Source of the DNA: Achromobacter sp. B7
GTDB taxonomy: Bacteria > Pseudomonadota > Gammaproteobacteria > Burkholderiales > Burkholderiaceae_B
Assembly (NCBI RefSeq): GCF_003600685.1
Contig: NZ_CP032084.1
Coordinates: 2,046,001-2,110,000, forward strand
DNA: 64,000 nucleotides
Direction of reading: 5' to 3'
The notes under the pieces are model-generated. The model had not been told where the DNA came from. It saw only the letters and a program-made list of their open reading frames with translations, and did not search any database. The translations under genes were made by a program, and so were the position numbers. Shown here piece after piece: positions 1-9,018 of the stretch; within the stretch, counting starts at the first letter, position 1; every line of letters begins with the position of its first letter.

Positions 1-334
1 ACAAGTACGGGAACAGGGTGCGCAAGGTAGAAAAACCGCCGCGATTCTTCGGGGGCGCGTCAGGGGAATTCATGGCTGGCCTTGGGGGGCGAAAGCGGGG
101 GGTGGAGCGGTGTGAAGGGCATTATCCGGCACGGGCGCTATTATTTGGGTGATAACCCCTGGTATTTGCGGACCATTGCCTGGGGATGTCGGACCGGTAT
201 CGCAATGTGGGCGCAGCTCGGCAAGCCCGCTTTTTTATCTCTTCAATCCGGGGTTGGCCGGGCTGTGCCCCTGGATTGCGCGACCTGGCGCGTATTCGCC
301 GTGCGAGCGTTGCGTTGCATGTTTCGGAGGGCTT
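1..334. other. Left-edge region, no gene recognised
   Basis: No reading frame here resembles a protein I know. A short frame open from the left edge (starting at base 3) runs to a stop near base 165 and could be the tail of a gene outside the window, but it has no recognisable motif. The last bases (325-330) carry the ribosome-binding site of the next gene. Confidence 0.4.
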
Positions 335-1162
335 ATGGCGAAGGTACCCGCAGTGAAATTGAACGACGGCAGCAACATCCCGCAATTGGGGCTGGGCGTT
401 TGGCAGGTGCCCGATGACCAGGCGGCCGCCAGCGTCAAGGAAGCCTTGGCGGCCGGCTACCGGTCGGTGGACACGGCGGCCATCTACGGCAACGAGGCAG
501 GCGTGGGCGCGGGCTTGCGCGCATCGGGCGTGGCGCGCAAGGACCTGTTCATCACCACCAAGCTGTGGAACGACAAGCACGGCTATGACGACGCCCACAA
601 GGCCATGGACGAAAGCCTGGAAAAGCTGGGCCTGGCCTATGTGGACCTGTACCTGATCCACTGGCCGGTGGCGGGCAGCACCCAGTTCCTGGATGCCTGG
701 CGCGCGATGGTCGAAATGAAGGAAGACGGCCGCGCGCGTTCGATCGGGGTGTCCAACTTCACGCAGGCCAACCTGCAACAGTTGATCGAGACGTCTGGCG
801 TCACGCCGGCGGTCAATCAGATCGAGCTGCATCCGGGCTTCGCCCAGCAGGCGCTACGGGCCTTCCACGCCAAGCACGGCATCGCCACCGAATCCTGGAG
901 CCCCTTGGCACAGGGCGGCGTGACGAAAGAAAAAGTCATCGTGGACCTGGCCGCCAAGCACGGCAAGTCTCCGGCGCAGGTCACGCTGCGCTGGCACGTG
1001 CAAAGCGGCCTTATCGTGATCCCGAAGTCGGTCACGCCCGCCCGCATCCGCGAGAACATCGACATTTTTGATTTTGAACTGTCGGCGGATGAGATGGCCG
1101 CGATTGACGGCATCAAGAGCGGCGCGCGGCTGGGGCCGGACCCGGAACAATTCGGCCGATAG
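335..1162 (+). CDS. Aldo/keto reductase (2,5-diketo-D-gluconate reductase-like)
   Basis: A cytosolic NADPH-dependent carbonyl reductase of the aldo/keto reductase superfamily, 275 residues, the usual family length. The catalytic tetrad is visible: Asp46 and Tyr51 in the VDTAAIYGNE segment, Lys76 in TTKLWN and His109 in LIHWP. The C-terminal IPKSVTP segment is the usual NADPH-binding stretch. The ATG at 335 is preceded by CGGAGG at 325-330, so this start is preferred over upstream in-frame starts whose translation looks like non-protein. The physiological substrate cannot be told from sequence; many such enzymes reduce aldehydes, methylglyoxal or keto sugars. It stands alone, with a repeat-rich gap after it. 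Confidence 0.9.
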   Translation: MAKVPAVKLNDGSNIPQLGLGVWQVPDDQAAASVKEALAAGYRSVDTAAIYGNEAGVGAGLRASGVARKDLFITTKLWNDKHGYDDAHKAMDESLEKLGLAYVDLYLIHWPVAGSTQFLDAWRAMVEMKEDGRARSIGVSNFTQANLQQLIETSGVTPAVNQIELHPGFAQQALRAFHAKHGIATESWSPLAQGGVTKEKVIVDLAAKHGKSPAQVTLRWHVQSGLIVIPKSVTPARIRENIDIFDFELSADEMAAIDGIKSGARLGPDPEQFGR

Positions 1163-1184
1163 CCGGCCTGGGGAAGGCGGATTC

Positions 1185-1236
1185 AATGGCCGGGCTCAAT
1201 GGCCGGACTCAAGGGCCGGGCTCAAGGTCTGGCTCA
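1185..1236. repeat. 13-bp tandem repeat in intergenic gap
   Basis: Four imperfect copies of AATGGCCGGGCTC follow one another directly after the aldo/keto reductase. The rest of the gap to 1345 is also repetitive and GC-rich, for example GCGGGATGGG twice near 1310-1327. No coding potential is credible here; it belongs to the set of short tandem repeats seen throughout the window. Confidence 0.6.
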
Positions 1237-1345
1237 AGGGCGGGGACAACGCCCCGGGATCGGGTCCAGGACCGGCCCAGGACAGGGTGCGAGACCGGGG
1301 CGCGGGATGGGGCGCGGGATGGGGCAGCGGGGCCCCATGAACCGC

Positions 1346-1549
1346 CTAGTGTTTCAGCGGGAACACCCAGTACCGGACGATGACCCCCAGCAGGATGGTC
1401 AACGTGATCCACGACGCCCAGTGCCAGGCGCCCGTGCCCAACAGCGCGGCCAACAGGCCAAAGACGCTGAGCACGCCCAGCAGGATGGGCGCGCCCCATA
1501 CGAACATGAAGCCGCGACCTGTGCGGCCTTTGGTGTGGCGGGCGCTCAT
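1346..1549 (-). CDS. Small inner-membrane protein downstream of PepSY gene
   Basis: A 67-residue protein with a short basic N-terminus and two hydrophobic helices (about residues 14-32 and 40-60), so probably a two-span inner-membrane protein. I do not recognise a named family. Its ATG overlaps the stop of the upstream PepSY gene in an ATGA, which indicates translational coupling and argues that it is a real gene and partner of that protein. If the Fur-like site upstream of the pair is functional, it would be expressed under iron limitation. Function unknown. Confidence 0.7.
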   Translation of the reverse strand: MSARHTKGRTGRGFMFVWGAPILLGVLSVFGLLAALLGTGAWHWASWITLTILLGVIVRYWVFPLKH

Positions 1550-2721
1550 GCCGGATTCCTTTGCGGGGCGGCGGCGGCCTGGTGCTTTTTCACCAGCTCG
1601 TTGATGCGCGCCTCGGTGGCGCGGCGCCGCGCAATCCACAGGTACAGGCCGCTGACCAGCACCACGATGGTGATGAGGTCAAGCAAGGCCCAGATGATCT
1701 TCAGCGGCAGGCCCGCGTAATCGCCAAAGTGCAGCGGGCGCGACACTTCCAGCGCGGTCAGGTACCACGGCATTTTGGCCACGGTAGTCAGTTCGCCGGT
1801 TCTGCCGTCGACCAGCACGGGCGTGTTCAGCTTCGAGGTCAGCGGCGTGTCGCCACGCATCCAGGCGATGTAGTGGTGCGGGCTGCCGAAAGCGTTGCCC
1901 GGAAATGCGATGAATGACACCTCGTTGCCCGGCATGGCTTTCTTGGCCGTGTCGGCCGCCAGTTGCGCCGAGGCCAACTGCGTGGGCACGGTCTGGCCCT
2001 TGTAGGGTTCCAGAATGCGGACCAATTCGGTGGACTGCCACAGGCGGAACAATGGGGTCGACAGCTCGTTGATGACGCCCGTGAAGCCCACCACGAAGGC
2101 CCACACCAGGGTCACGATGCCCAGCAGGTTGTGCAGGTCCAGCCATTTCAGGCGCGTGGACCGGGCGGCGCGGACGGTGCCGAATTCCAGCTTTTTCATG
2201 AACGGGCCGTACAACACCACGCCCGATACGATAGCCACGCAGAACAGCAGCCCCATGAAGCCCAGGAACAACTCGCCCGGCAAGCCGGCAAACAAATCCA
2301 CATGCAGCGCCAGCATGATGCCCATGAACGAGAACTTGTCTTCGGTATACAGCGGGCCTTCCAGCAGCACGTCGCCGGTGCGGCCGTCCATGCGGACCGC
2401 GTGCCCGGACGCCTGGCCATCACCTGGCTTCTTGGCCATGCCGACATACACCTGGGGCTCGTCGGGGTCGAAGAACAGGTAATCAACCACTTCGCCCGGA
2501 TACATGGTCAGGGCGCTGGCGACCAGCTTGTCCAGATTGGCGGGCGGCGTGTTGGCCGGCACGTTGGACAGCGGCTTGGCGTCATCCAGCCAGTGCTCGA
2601 TTTCATGGTGAAAAACCAGCGGCAAGCCCGTCAGGCAGATGATGAGCAGGAAGATGGTGCAAACCAGGCTGGTCCACTTGTGGATCCAGTACCAGGTTTT
2701 GATGGTGGACGCGGCTGTCAT
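1546..2721 (-). CDS. PepSY-associated TM helix domain protein
   Basis: A 391-residue inner-membrane protein of the PepSY-TM family. The first helix (about residues 14-35, with the WIHKWTSL lead-in) and two C-terminal-half helices bracket periplasmic PepSY-like domains, and a last helix precedes an Arg-rich cytosolic tail. Members are often encoded beside TonB-dependent siderophore receptors; some act as ferric-siderophore reductases, but that is family knowledge and not proven here. No receptor gene is adjacent. The gene is first in a two-gene operon with the small membrane protein, with a 4-bp overlap. A candidate Fur box lies about 70 bp upstream of the start. Confidence 0.88.
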   Translation of the reverse strand: MTAASTIKTWYWIHKWTSLVCTIFLLIICLTGLPLVFHHEIEHWLDDAKPLSNVPANTPPANLDKLVASALTMYPGEVVDYLFFDPDEPQVYVGMAKKPGDGQASGHAVRMDGRTGDVLLEGPLYTEDKFSFMGIMLALHVDLFAGLPGELFLGFMGLLFCVAIVSGVVLYGPFMKKLEFGTVRAARSTRLKWLDLHNLLGIVTLVWAFVVGFTGVINELSTPLFRLWQSTELVRILEPYKGQTVPTQLASAQLAADTAKKAMPGNEVSFIAFPGNAFGSPHHYIAWMRGDTPLTSKLNTPVLVDGRTGELTTVAKMPWYLTALEVSRPLHFGDYAGLPLKIIWALLDLITIVVLVSGLYLWIARRRATEARINELVKKHQAAAAPQRNPA

Positions 2722-2793
2722 GGCGGCGGAAGGGGGCGGCGGCGCGCGCGGCCCTCTTTAAGCTGTTTGTGAGGAAGGCGGAACATTATCACG

Positions 2794-2812
2794 AATAATA
2801 GCGATTCTCGTA
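2794..2812 (-). promoter_or_regulatory. Candidate Fur box upstream of PepSY operon
   Basis: Read on the reverse strand the site is TACGAGAATCGCTATTATT, an A/T-rich interruption in GC-rich DNA that resembles the GATAAT-type hexamers of Fur sites (GAGAAT, then TATTAT). It sits in the promoter region of the PepSY operon. The match is partial, so this is a candidate only. Confidence 0.45.
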
Positions 2813-2967
2813 ACGGAATATTTGACCCCCGGATGGTCAGGGGTGCAAGGCCGGCGTCAACTAAAGCGGGTTAAAAAGACAGGTCGGGAGATACTGGGCG
2901 CGAGCCGCCACGATTTGTTTCAAGGGACGGGTCTTGCTCGCCCCGCAACCGGCAGTCGAGAAGCATC

Positions 2968-3681
2968 ATGGAGCAGCGATTTTTAAAAGTCCCGCGTAAC
3001 GAGCATGGCCGCGATTTCGCGGTTGGCGACGTGCACGGTCATTTTTCGCGTTTGCAGGAAAGCCTGGACCGGCTGGGTTTCGACCCGGCCCGCGACCGGC
3101 TCTTTTCCGTGGGCGATCTGGTTGATCGCGGACCTGAAAGCGAAGCCGCGCTGCAATGGCTGGCCCAGCCCTGGTTTTACGCGGTCCAGGGCAACCACGA
3201 AGACTATGCAATTCGTCATGTGCGCACCGGCAAGGTGGACGTGACCAATTGGCGCGGTTACGGCGGCGGTTGGTTCCTGGACCTGCCCGTCGACCAGCAG
3301 CAAGTGTTTGCCGATGCGTTTGCCCAGCTTCCCATCGCGATCGAAGTCGAAACCCGCGAGGGCGCGGTGGGCCTGCTGCATGCGGATTGCCCGGTGCTGT
3401 TCTGGCCGCGCCTGGAGTTCGCGCTGCAAGATCGCTACAAGCGCACCAGCGCGACGTGCCAGTGGTCGCGCGACCGCTTGCGGCAGATGAACCGCACCGG
3501 CATCCAGGGGGTTCGGGCGGTGGTGGCCGGGCACACGCCCGTGGCCGCGCCGCTGGTTCTGGGCAACGTTTATCACATTGATACCGAAGGCTGGCGATCC
3601 GGCTACTTCACGTTCCTGGACCTGGAATCGCTGACGGCCTGGCCGCGCGAGGTCGTGACCGAGCTGGCGGTAGAGGAATAG
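2968..3681 (+). CDS. Metallophosphoesterase, PrpA-type Ser/Thr protein phosphatase
   Basis: A 237-residue cytosolic calcineurin-like phosphoesterase. The metal-binding signatures are all present: GDVHGH at residues 20-25, GDLVDRGP at 49-56, GNHE at 75-78 and a late AGHTPV. This set and the length match the lambda-phosphatase/PrpA-PrpB group, which removes phosphate from proteins and misfolding-linked substrates using Mn ions; the target here is unknown. The ATG at 2968 follows an intergenic region shared with the divergent PepSY operon. A strong terminator follows at 3748. Confidence 0.85.
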   Translation: MEQRFLKVPRNEHGRDFAVGDVHGHFSRLQESLDRLGFDPARDRLFSVGDLVDRGPESEAALQWLAQPWFYAVQGNHEDYAIRHVRTGKVDVTNWRGYGGGWFLDLPVDQQQVFADAFAQLPIAIEVETREGAVGLLHADCPVLFWPRLEFALQDRYKRTSATCQWSRDRLRQMNRTGIQGVRAVVAGHTPVAAPLVLGNVYHIDTEGWRSGYFTFLDLESLTAWPREVVTELAVEE

Positions 3682-3747
3682 GCCGACGGGCGCGGGGGAC
3701 GAGGGAGGGGGCCGTTTAACGGTCACCGTGGAACGAGAAAGCAGGGA

Positions 3748-3787
3748 AACGACACGGGCGCCGCAAAGGGCGCCCGTGTCGTTTTTC
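3748..3787 (+). terminator. Rho-independent terminator
   Basis: A perfect 15-bp inverted repeat (AACGACACGGGCGCC at 3748-3762, its complement at 3769-3783) encloses a 6-nt loop and runs into a T-tract (GTTTTTC). It ends the phosphatase transcript and, being nearly symmetric, may also slow the convergent mrcA transcript. Confidence 0.88.
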
Positions 3788-3819
3788 AGCGTTGGTCGGT
3801 TACAGCGTTGGTCGGTTAC
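3788..3819. repeat. 16-bp perfect duplication across the mrcA stop
   Basis: CAGCGTTGGTCGGTTA occurs twice in direct succession. The second copy contains the mrcA stop codon (TTA on the plus strand at 3816-3818), so the duplication extends the 3' end without changing the protein. Confidence 0.75.
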
Positions 3820-6542
3820 AGCGGCCGGGCGATGACCGAGCTGGACGTAGTTACCGCGCTGGCGCGCGCAGCGGCATCTTCCGCGCTGCCGGCAGCAGGC
3901 AGGGTGGCCGCCGGTACTCCCGTAGCCCGTACGCCCGAAGCCGGTACGCCCGCCGCCGGTACGCCCGAAGCCGGTACGCCAGCAGCCGGTATGCCCGCCG
4001 CCGGTAGTCCAGACGTCGCGACGCCCGCCATGACCCCCGGCGCAACATTCGCAGCGCTGGGTACCGGAATGGGCTGCAATGGCGGCTGCACGGCGCTGTT
4101 GTTCGAATTTTGCGGCAGCGCGGCGCCACCGGGGCTCGGCAGCGGCTTGACGGACGTGTCCACGCCATCCGTGCTGCGGTTGTTGTTCAGGAAATCGGTC
4201 AGCGCATCGCCCGACGACAAATCCAGCGACGCCACCGCCTGCCCGGGCGGGAATTCCGCGAAATAGTATTCGCCGTTTTCCACCAGCAGCCCGTCCGGAC
4301 GCGGCGACTGCTTGGCTTCGGGCATGCCCTTCAAGACCGGCTGCATGTAGTCCAGCCACGTGGACAACGCCAGGCCGCTGCCGAATTCGTTGGTGCCCAG
4401 CGACTTGGGCTGGTCAAAGCCCATCCAGACGGTCGTGGCCAGATCGGGCGTGAAGCCCGAGAACCAGACGTCCACCGCGTCGTTGGTGGTGCCCGTCTTG
4501 CCGCCGACGTCGTTGCGCTTCAGCACCTGGTGCGCGCGCGCGGCCGTGCCGCTAGTCGTAACCCCGCGCAGGATGTCGTCCATGACCCAGGCGGTGCGCG
4601 GGTCGATGGCGCGCGCCGCTTCGTCGCCCGCCTTGACGGGCTGCGCCTGCATCAGCACCTTGCCCGAACGGTCGGTGACGTGGTCCACCAGGTACGGCGT
4701 CACGCGATAGCCGCCGTTGGCGAAGACGCCATAGCCATTGACCACTTGCAACGGCGTGGCGCCACCCGCGCCCAGCGCCAGCGGCAGCACCGCCGGCCAG
4801 CGCGATTTGTCAAAGCCGAAACGGGTCAGGTAGTCCTGGGCGTACTGCGGCGAAATCGCTTGCAGGATGCGGATCGACACCATGTTCTTGGACCGGTACA
4901 AGCCCTGGCGCAACGTCAGCATGGGTTCGTACTTGTTGCCGTCGTTCTTGGGCTGCCAGTCCTTGGAGCCCGTTTGCGCGGCCGTCAGCATGAACGGCTG
5001 GTCGGAGATCTGCGTGGCGGGGGTAAAGCCGCGTTCCAGCGCCGCGGCGTACACGAACGGCTTGATGTTGGAACCGGGCTGGCGCCAGGCCTGCGTCACG
5101 CGGTTGAAGTTGCCCCGGTTGTAGTCAAAGCCGCCGATCATGGCGCGGATCGCGCCATCTTGCGGCGCCATCGACACCAACGCCGCTTGCAGCGCCGGCA
5201 TGTTGATGATTTCCCAGGTGTCGCTGTCCTTGCCACCCGTTTTGTGGATGTACACGACCGAACCGCGACGGATGCGCTGGCTGTCGCTGGCCTTGGGGTT
5301 CAAGGCGCGCGCCACCACGGCCAGCGCCTTCTTGTCCGAAATGGTGATGATGTCGCGCGCGCTGCGGGCTACCTTCACTTCGGTAGGGCTGGCCGACAGG
5401 ACGACCGCCGCCAGCAGGTCCTCGCTGTCCGGCGTCTTGTCTTGCACGCCGTCCAGGATCTCGTCCAGCGCCTGGGCATCGCTTTCGACGCCGTCAGGCA
5501 GGTCGATCTGATCTTCCGGGCCGGGATATACGGCGCGGCGCGTGTAGTCCATGACGCCATCGCGCACCGCGCGGTAAGCGGCTTCCTGGGCCTTGGAATC
5601 GATGGTGGTGTAGACGTCGATGCCCTTGGAATACGTTTCTTCCTGGAACACGCCGTACATCAACTGGCGTGCCAGTTCCGACGGGTAATCGCCATGCACG
5701 GCGAAGCCGCGCGCGCTGGTGCCGTCAGCGCCCCGGATCGTCAGGCGTTGCTTGAGCGCTTCGTCGGCCTGCTCGGGCGTCAGGTAGCCCAGCGCCTTCA
5801 TGCGGCCCAGCACGTAGTGCTGGCGAATTTCGGCACGCGGGAAATTGGTGATGGGGTTGAAGCGCGACGGAGCCTTGGGGATGCCGGCCAGCATGGCGGC
5901 TTCCGCCGGGGTCACTTCCGACAGCGGTTTGCCAAAGTAGGCGCGCGACGCGGCCGCGAAGCCATAGGCGCGGTGCCCCAGGTAGATCTGGTTCATGTAG
6001 AGCTCAAGGATCTGGTCCTTGGTCAGTTCGTTTTCGATCTTGAACGTGAGCAGCAGCTCGTACAGCTTGCGCGAATACGTCTTTTCGGAAGACAGATAGA
6101 AATTGCGCGCCACCTGCATCGTGATCGTGCTGCCGCCTTGCGACTTCGAGCCCTTGACCACGTTGGTCAGTACCGCGCGCGCCACGCCCATCCAGTCGAC
6201 ACCGCCGTGGCTGTAGAAGCGGTCGTCCTCGGCCGCCAGCACGGCCTGGCGCATCACCGGCGGGATTTCATCAAACCGCAGCACGTTGCGGTGTTCTTCG
6301 CCGTATTCGCCGATCAGGACCTTGTCGGCCGTGTAGATGCGCAGCGGCACGCGCGGCCGGTAGTCGGTCATGGCGTGCAGGTCGGGCAGGCTGGGCCAGG
6401 CCAGGGCCAATGCCAGCCCAAGCACGACGGCCCCGCACGCGCCGACGCCGGCCGCGACGATGCCCGTCTTGACCAGGATGCGTTTCCAGGGAAGGCCCGA
6501 TTTGCCGCCCGGGTTGGCGGAGGATTGCTGGGGGGTGCTCAT
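3816..6542 (-). CDS. mrcA: Penicillin-binding protein 1A, bifunctional
   Basis: A class A penicillin-binding protein that polymerises and cross-links peptidoglycan at the outer face of the inner membrane. A cytosolic tail of about 20 residues and a single membrane anchor (about 22-50) precede the GT51 glycosyltransferase domain with its EDDRF motif at 105-109. The transpeptidase domain has the SxxK motif as SNIK near residue 491, SKN shortly after, and KTGT near 680. At 908 residues it is longer than usual because of a C-terminal tail rich in Ala, Pro and Gly, including seven in-frame PAAGV-type pentapeptides, with no known fold. The tail is probably periplasmic and disordered. Symbol from family: mrcA/ponA. 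Confidence 0.93.
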   Translation of the reverse strand: MSTPQQSSANPGGKSGLPWKRILVKTGIVAAGVGACGAVVLGLALALAWPSLPDLHAMTDYRPRVPLRIYTADKVLIGEYGEEHRNVLRFDEIPPVMRQAVLAAEDDRFYSHGGVDWMGVARAVLTNVVKGSKSQGGSTITMQVARNFYLSSEKTYSRKLYELLLTFKIENELTKDQILELYMNQIYLGHRAYGFAAASRAYFGKPLSEVTPAEAAMLAGIPKAPSRFNPITNFPRAEIRQHYVLGRMKALGYLTPEQADEALKQRLTIRGADGTSARGFAVHGDYPSELARQLMYGVFQEETYSKGIDVYTTIDSKAQEAAYRAVRDGVMDYTRRAVYPGPEDQIDLPDGVESDAQALDEILDGVQDKTPDSEDLLAAVVLSASPTEVKVARSARDIITISDKKALAVVARALNPKASDSQRIRRGSVVYIHKTGGKDSDTWEIINMPALQAALVSMAPQDGAIRAMIGGFDYNRGNFNRVTQAWRQPGSNIKPFVYAAALERGFTPATQISDQPFMLTAAQTGSKDWQPKNDGNKYEPMLTLRQGLYRSKNMVSIRILQAISPQYAQDYLTRFGFDKSRWPAVLPLALGAGGATPLQVVNGYGVFANGGYRVTPYLVDHVTDRSGKVLMQAQPVKAGDEAARAIDPRTAWVMDDILRGVTTSGTAARAHQVLKRNDVGGKTGTTNDAVDVWFSGFTPDLATTVWMGFDQPKSLGTNEFGSGLALSTWLDYMQPVLKGMPEAKQSPRPDGLLVENGEYYFAEFPPGQAVASLDLSSGDALTDFLNNNRSTDGVDTSVKPLPSPGGAALPQNSNNSAVQPPLQPIPVPSAANVAPGVMAGVATSGLPAAGIPAAGVPASGVPAAGVPASGVRATGVPAATLPAAGSAEDAAARASAVTTSSSVIARPL
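3913..4017. repeat. 15-bp tandem repeat in the mrcA 3' end
   Basis: Seven 15-bp units of the form GGTACGCCCGAAGCC, in frame, encode the PAAGV/PASGV pentapeptide repeats of the PBP1A tail. Because the unit is a multiple of three, copy-number change would lengthen or shorten the tail without a frameshift. Confidence 0.8.
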
Positions 6543-6768
6543 TGCAGGCGATTCTAGGACAGAACGCTATAGACCGGCCATGGCGTCATAAGGTTTCAGT
6601 AACCAAACTTGCCGAAGCCAAGTGGGGGGCGTGTGCCGCGGTAGATATAGGGACGGGGTCTAGCATACGCGCGACGCGGCTTGCGTGCGCGAGCGACGGG
6701 AATTGCGCTGTGAAATGTATTGCGCGCCGTGACAAACAGCAAGGCCGGTTGCATGCGCCTGTTGTGAT

Positions 6769-7587
6769 TCAGCTTTCGGTAAGGCGCCAGGAGCCCTGTT
6801 GATACCGTTGCGGCGGCGCGCCCAACGCGCGGTGGAACATGGCGCTGAACGCGCTGATGCTGCGGTATCCCAGGTCGGCCGCGATGCGGGCAACGGGCAC
6901 GCCTTCCGACAAGCGGCAGACCGCGTCGGCCAGGCGCACCTGTTGTACCCATTGCCGGTAATTCAGGCCCAGTTCGGCCTGGAACAGCCGGATCAGCGTG
7001 CGCGCGCTGGCGCCGACCTCGTTGCCCCAGGCTTCCATGCCGCGTTGCAGGCCGGGCTGGTCCAGGATGGCCGCGCAGATGGTCTGCAAGCGGCGGTCTC
7101 GCGGCCAGGGGATTTGTATGGGCAGCACGCGCGCGGCCGCTAGTTCAGACAGGATCAACGCGGCGATCTGCTCGGCCCGGCCCCCCAGCGGGTAGTCGAT
7201 GGGCTCGGCCGTCAGTGCCAGGATCAGTTCGCGCAGCAGGCCGCTCACTTCCACCACCTGGGGTTGCCGCCAGTAGCCGGCGGCGGCATCGGCCTGAATG
7301 TAAAGCGAGCGCATCGACACGGCGCCCACCATGTCCACCCCATGAGGCACGCCGGCCGGCACCCACAAGGCGCGCAGCGGCGGCAGCGCCCAGAAACCGC
7401 TGGGCGTCGTGACCCGCATCACGCCCTCGGCCGCGTAGATCAGCTGCGCGCGGGGATGCGAGTGCGCGCCCGTTTGCGCCCCCGCGCGAAATTCCTTGGC
7501 CATCGCGGTGACGACGCGCGGGCGGTCCTGGTAGTCCTGCGCGTTGATGCTGCGGGCGGGGTCGGGCGGGGCAAGACGGGTGGCCAT
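6769..7587 (-). CDS. AraC-family regulator, cupin N-terminus
   Basis: A 272-residue transcription regulator. The N-terminal half is a cupin-type sensor (HSHPRAQLIYAAEG, then LWVPAGVPH), and the C-terminal 90 residues form the two helix-turn-helix AraC domain ending in the typical RIAADLGYRSISAFSAMF recognition segment. The ATG at 7587 has GGAAG about 7 nt upstream, which decides the start. It is divergent from a fosmidomycin-resistance-type MFS exporter 162 bp away, so it probably controls that gene. The ligand is unknown; this domain layout is common in regulators of efflux pumps and of aromatic or antibiotic response. Confidence 0.88.
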   Translation of the reverse strand: MATRLAPPDPARSINAQDYQDRPRVVTAMAKEFRAGAQTGAHSHPRAQLIYAAEGVMRVTTPSGFWALPPLRALWVPAGVPHGVDMVGAVSMRSLYIQADAAAGYWRQPQVVEVSGLLRELILALTAEPIDYPLGGRAEQIAALILSELAAARVLPIQIPWPRDRRLQTICAAILDQPGLQRGMEAWGNEVGASARTLIRLFQAELGLNYRQWVQQVRLADAVCRLSEGVPVARIAADLGYRSISAFSAMFHRALGAPPQRYQQGSWRLTES

Positions 7588-7749
7588 GATGTCACTTCCA
7601 ACCAAAGGATGAGGCCGCGACGGCGGGCAGGGTGGCGCTATTTTGTCACTTGGTCGATGAAAATTGGCAGATCTTCGCAGCGGCCGGTTTCTACACTGAT
7701 GGCTGGCTTTGGCTGTCAGCCAAACACAACCCCATCGCAAAAGCCGCCC

Positions 7750-9018
7750 ATGACCCCCGCCCAAAATCCCGTTGCCGGCATGTCGGACGCCATGGCGCCC
7801 GCGCCCGCTGCGCAGGCGACCGCCGCCCCGTCCAGCACCCCATCCACCCCCCCATCCACCGCCTATAAAGTGCTGGGCGCGATCAGCGTGGCGCATTTGA
7901 TGAACGACATGATCCAGTCGATCCTGTTGGCCATCTACCCCATGTTGAAGGATTCGTTCAGCCTGTCCTTCGCACAGATCGGGCTGATCACCTTGGTCTA
8001 TCAGTTGGCGGCCTCGCTGCTGCAACCCTTCATCGGCCTGTACACCGACCGCCATCCCAAGCCCTATTCGCTGCCTGTGGGAATGAGCTTCACGCTGGCT
8101 GGGCTATTGCTGCTGTCGGTGGCGCCGTCGTTCGGCTGGCTGCTGGTGGCCGCCGTGCTGGTCGGCACGGGGTCGTCGGTGTTCCACCCGGAATCGTCGC
8201 GGGTGGCGCGCATGGCCTCGGGCGGCCGGCACGGCTTGGCGCAGTCGCTGTTCCAGGTGGGGGGCAACGTGGGGTCGGCGCTGGGGCCGCTGCTGGCGGC
8301 GCTGTTCATCATTCCGCACGGCCAGCGCAGCGTGGCCTGGTTTGCCTTCGCGGCACTATTCGGCATCGTGGTGCTGATCGGTATCGGCCGTTGGTACAGC
8401 GCCAACCGCGTCATGTTCAAGCCGCGCGCGCGCACGGCGGGCGCCGGCAATGGGCTGTCGCGCAATCGGGTGATCGGTGCGCTGGCGGTGCTGGGCGTGC
8501 TGATATTTTCCAAGTACTTCTATCTGGCCAGCCTGAACAGCTATTTCACTTTCTACCTGATCGACAAGTTCGGTTTGTCGGTGCGCGAGGCGCAGCTGTA
8601 CCTGTTCCTGTTCCTGGCCGCAGTCGCGGTGGGCACGGTGGTGGGCGGGCCGGTGGGCGACCGCATCGGCCGCAAGATCGTCATCTGGGTGTCGATCCTG
8701 GGCGTAGCGCCCTTCACCTTGCTGCTGCCCCACGCCAATCTGTTCTGGACGGCGGCGCTGGTGGTGGTGATCGGCATGGTGCTGGCGTCGGCGTTTTCGG
8801 CCATCGTCGTCTACGCGCAGGAATTGGTGCCGGGCAAGGTGGGCATGATTGCCGGGCTGTTCTTCGGCTTTGCCTTCGGCATGGGCGGGGTGGGGGCGGC
8901 CGCGCTGGGCAAGCTGGCCGACGCCACCAGCATTGGCTATGTGTACCAGGTGTGCGCGTATCTGCCGCTGTTGGGCGTGGTGGCAATCTTGCTGCCTAAC
9001 GTGGAAAAGCCGCGCTGA
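7750..9018 (+). CDS. fsr: MFS exporter, fosmidomycin resistance protein type
   Basis: A 422-residue major facilitator superfamily exporter with about 12 predicted membrane segments. The opening segment SVAHLMNDMIQSILLAIYPM and the signature GSSVFHPESSRVARMASGG are characteristic of the Fsr family, which confers fosmidomycin resistance in E. coli when overproduced. Residues 1-35 are Ala/Pro/Thr-rich and unlike the family; the ATG at 7780 (MSDAM) is a possible later start. Its neighbour is the divergent AraC regulator. The natural substrate is not shown by the sequence. Confidence 0.88.
   Translation: MTPAQNPVAGMSDAMAPAPAAQATAAPSSTPSTPPSTAYKVLGAISVAHLMNDMIQSILLAIYPMLKDSFSLSFAQIGLITLVYQLAASLLQPFIGLYTDRHPKPYSLPVGMSFTLAGLLLLSVAPSFGWLLVAAVLVGTGSSVFHPESSRVARMASGGRHGLAQSLFQVGGNVGSALGPLLAALFIIPHGQRSVAWFAFAALFGIVVLIGIGRWYSANRVMFKPRARTAGAGNGLSRNRVIGALAVLGVLIFSKYFYLASLNSYFTFYLIDKFGLSVREAQLYLFLFLAAVAVGTVVGGPVGDRIGRKIVIWVSILGVAPFTLLLPHANLFWTAALVVVIGMVLASAFSAIVVYAQELVPGKVGMIAGLFFGFAFGMGGVGAAALGKLADATSIGYVYQVCAYLPLLGVVAILLPNVEKPR

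Noticed and set aside
4110..6557. 815-codon open frame on the plus strand opposite mrcA
   Set aside because: High GC creates long antisense open frames. The composition is Arg/Ala/Gly/His-rich with no domain, and mrcA on the other strand is complete with all motifs.
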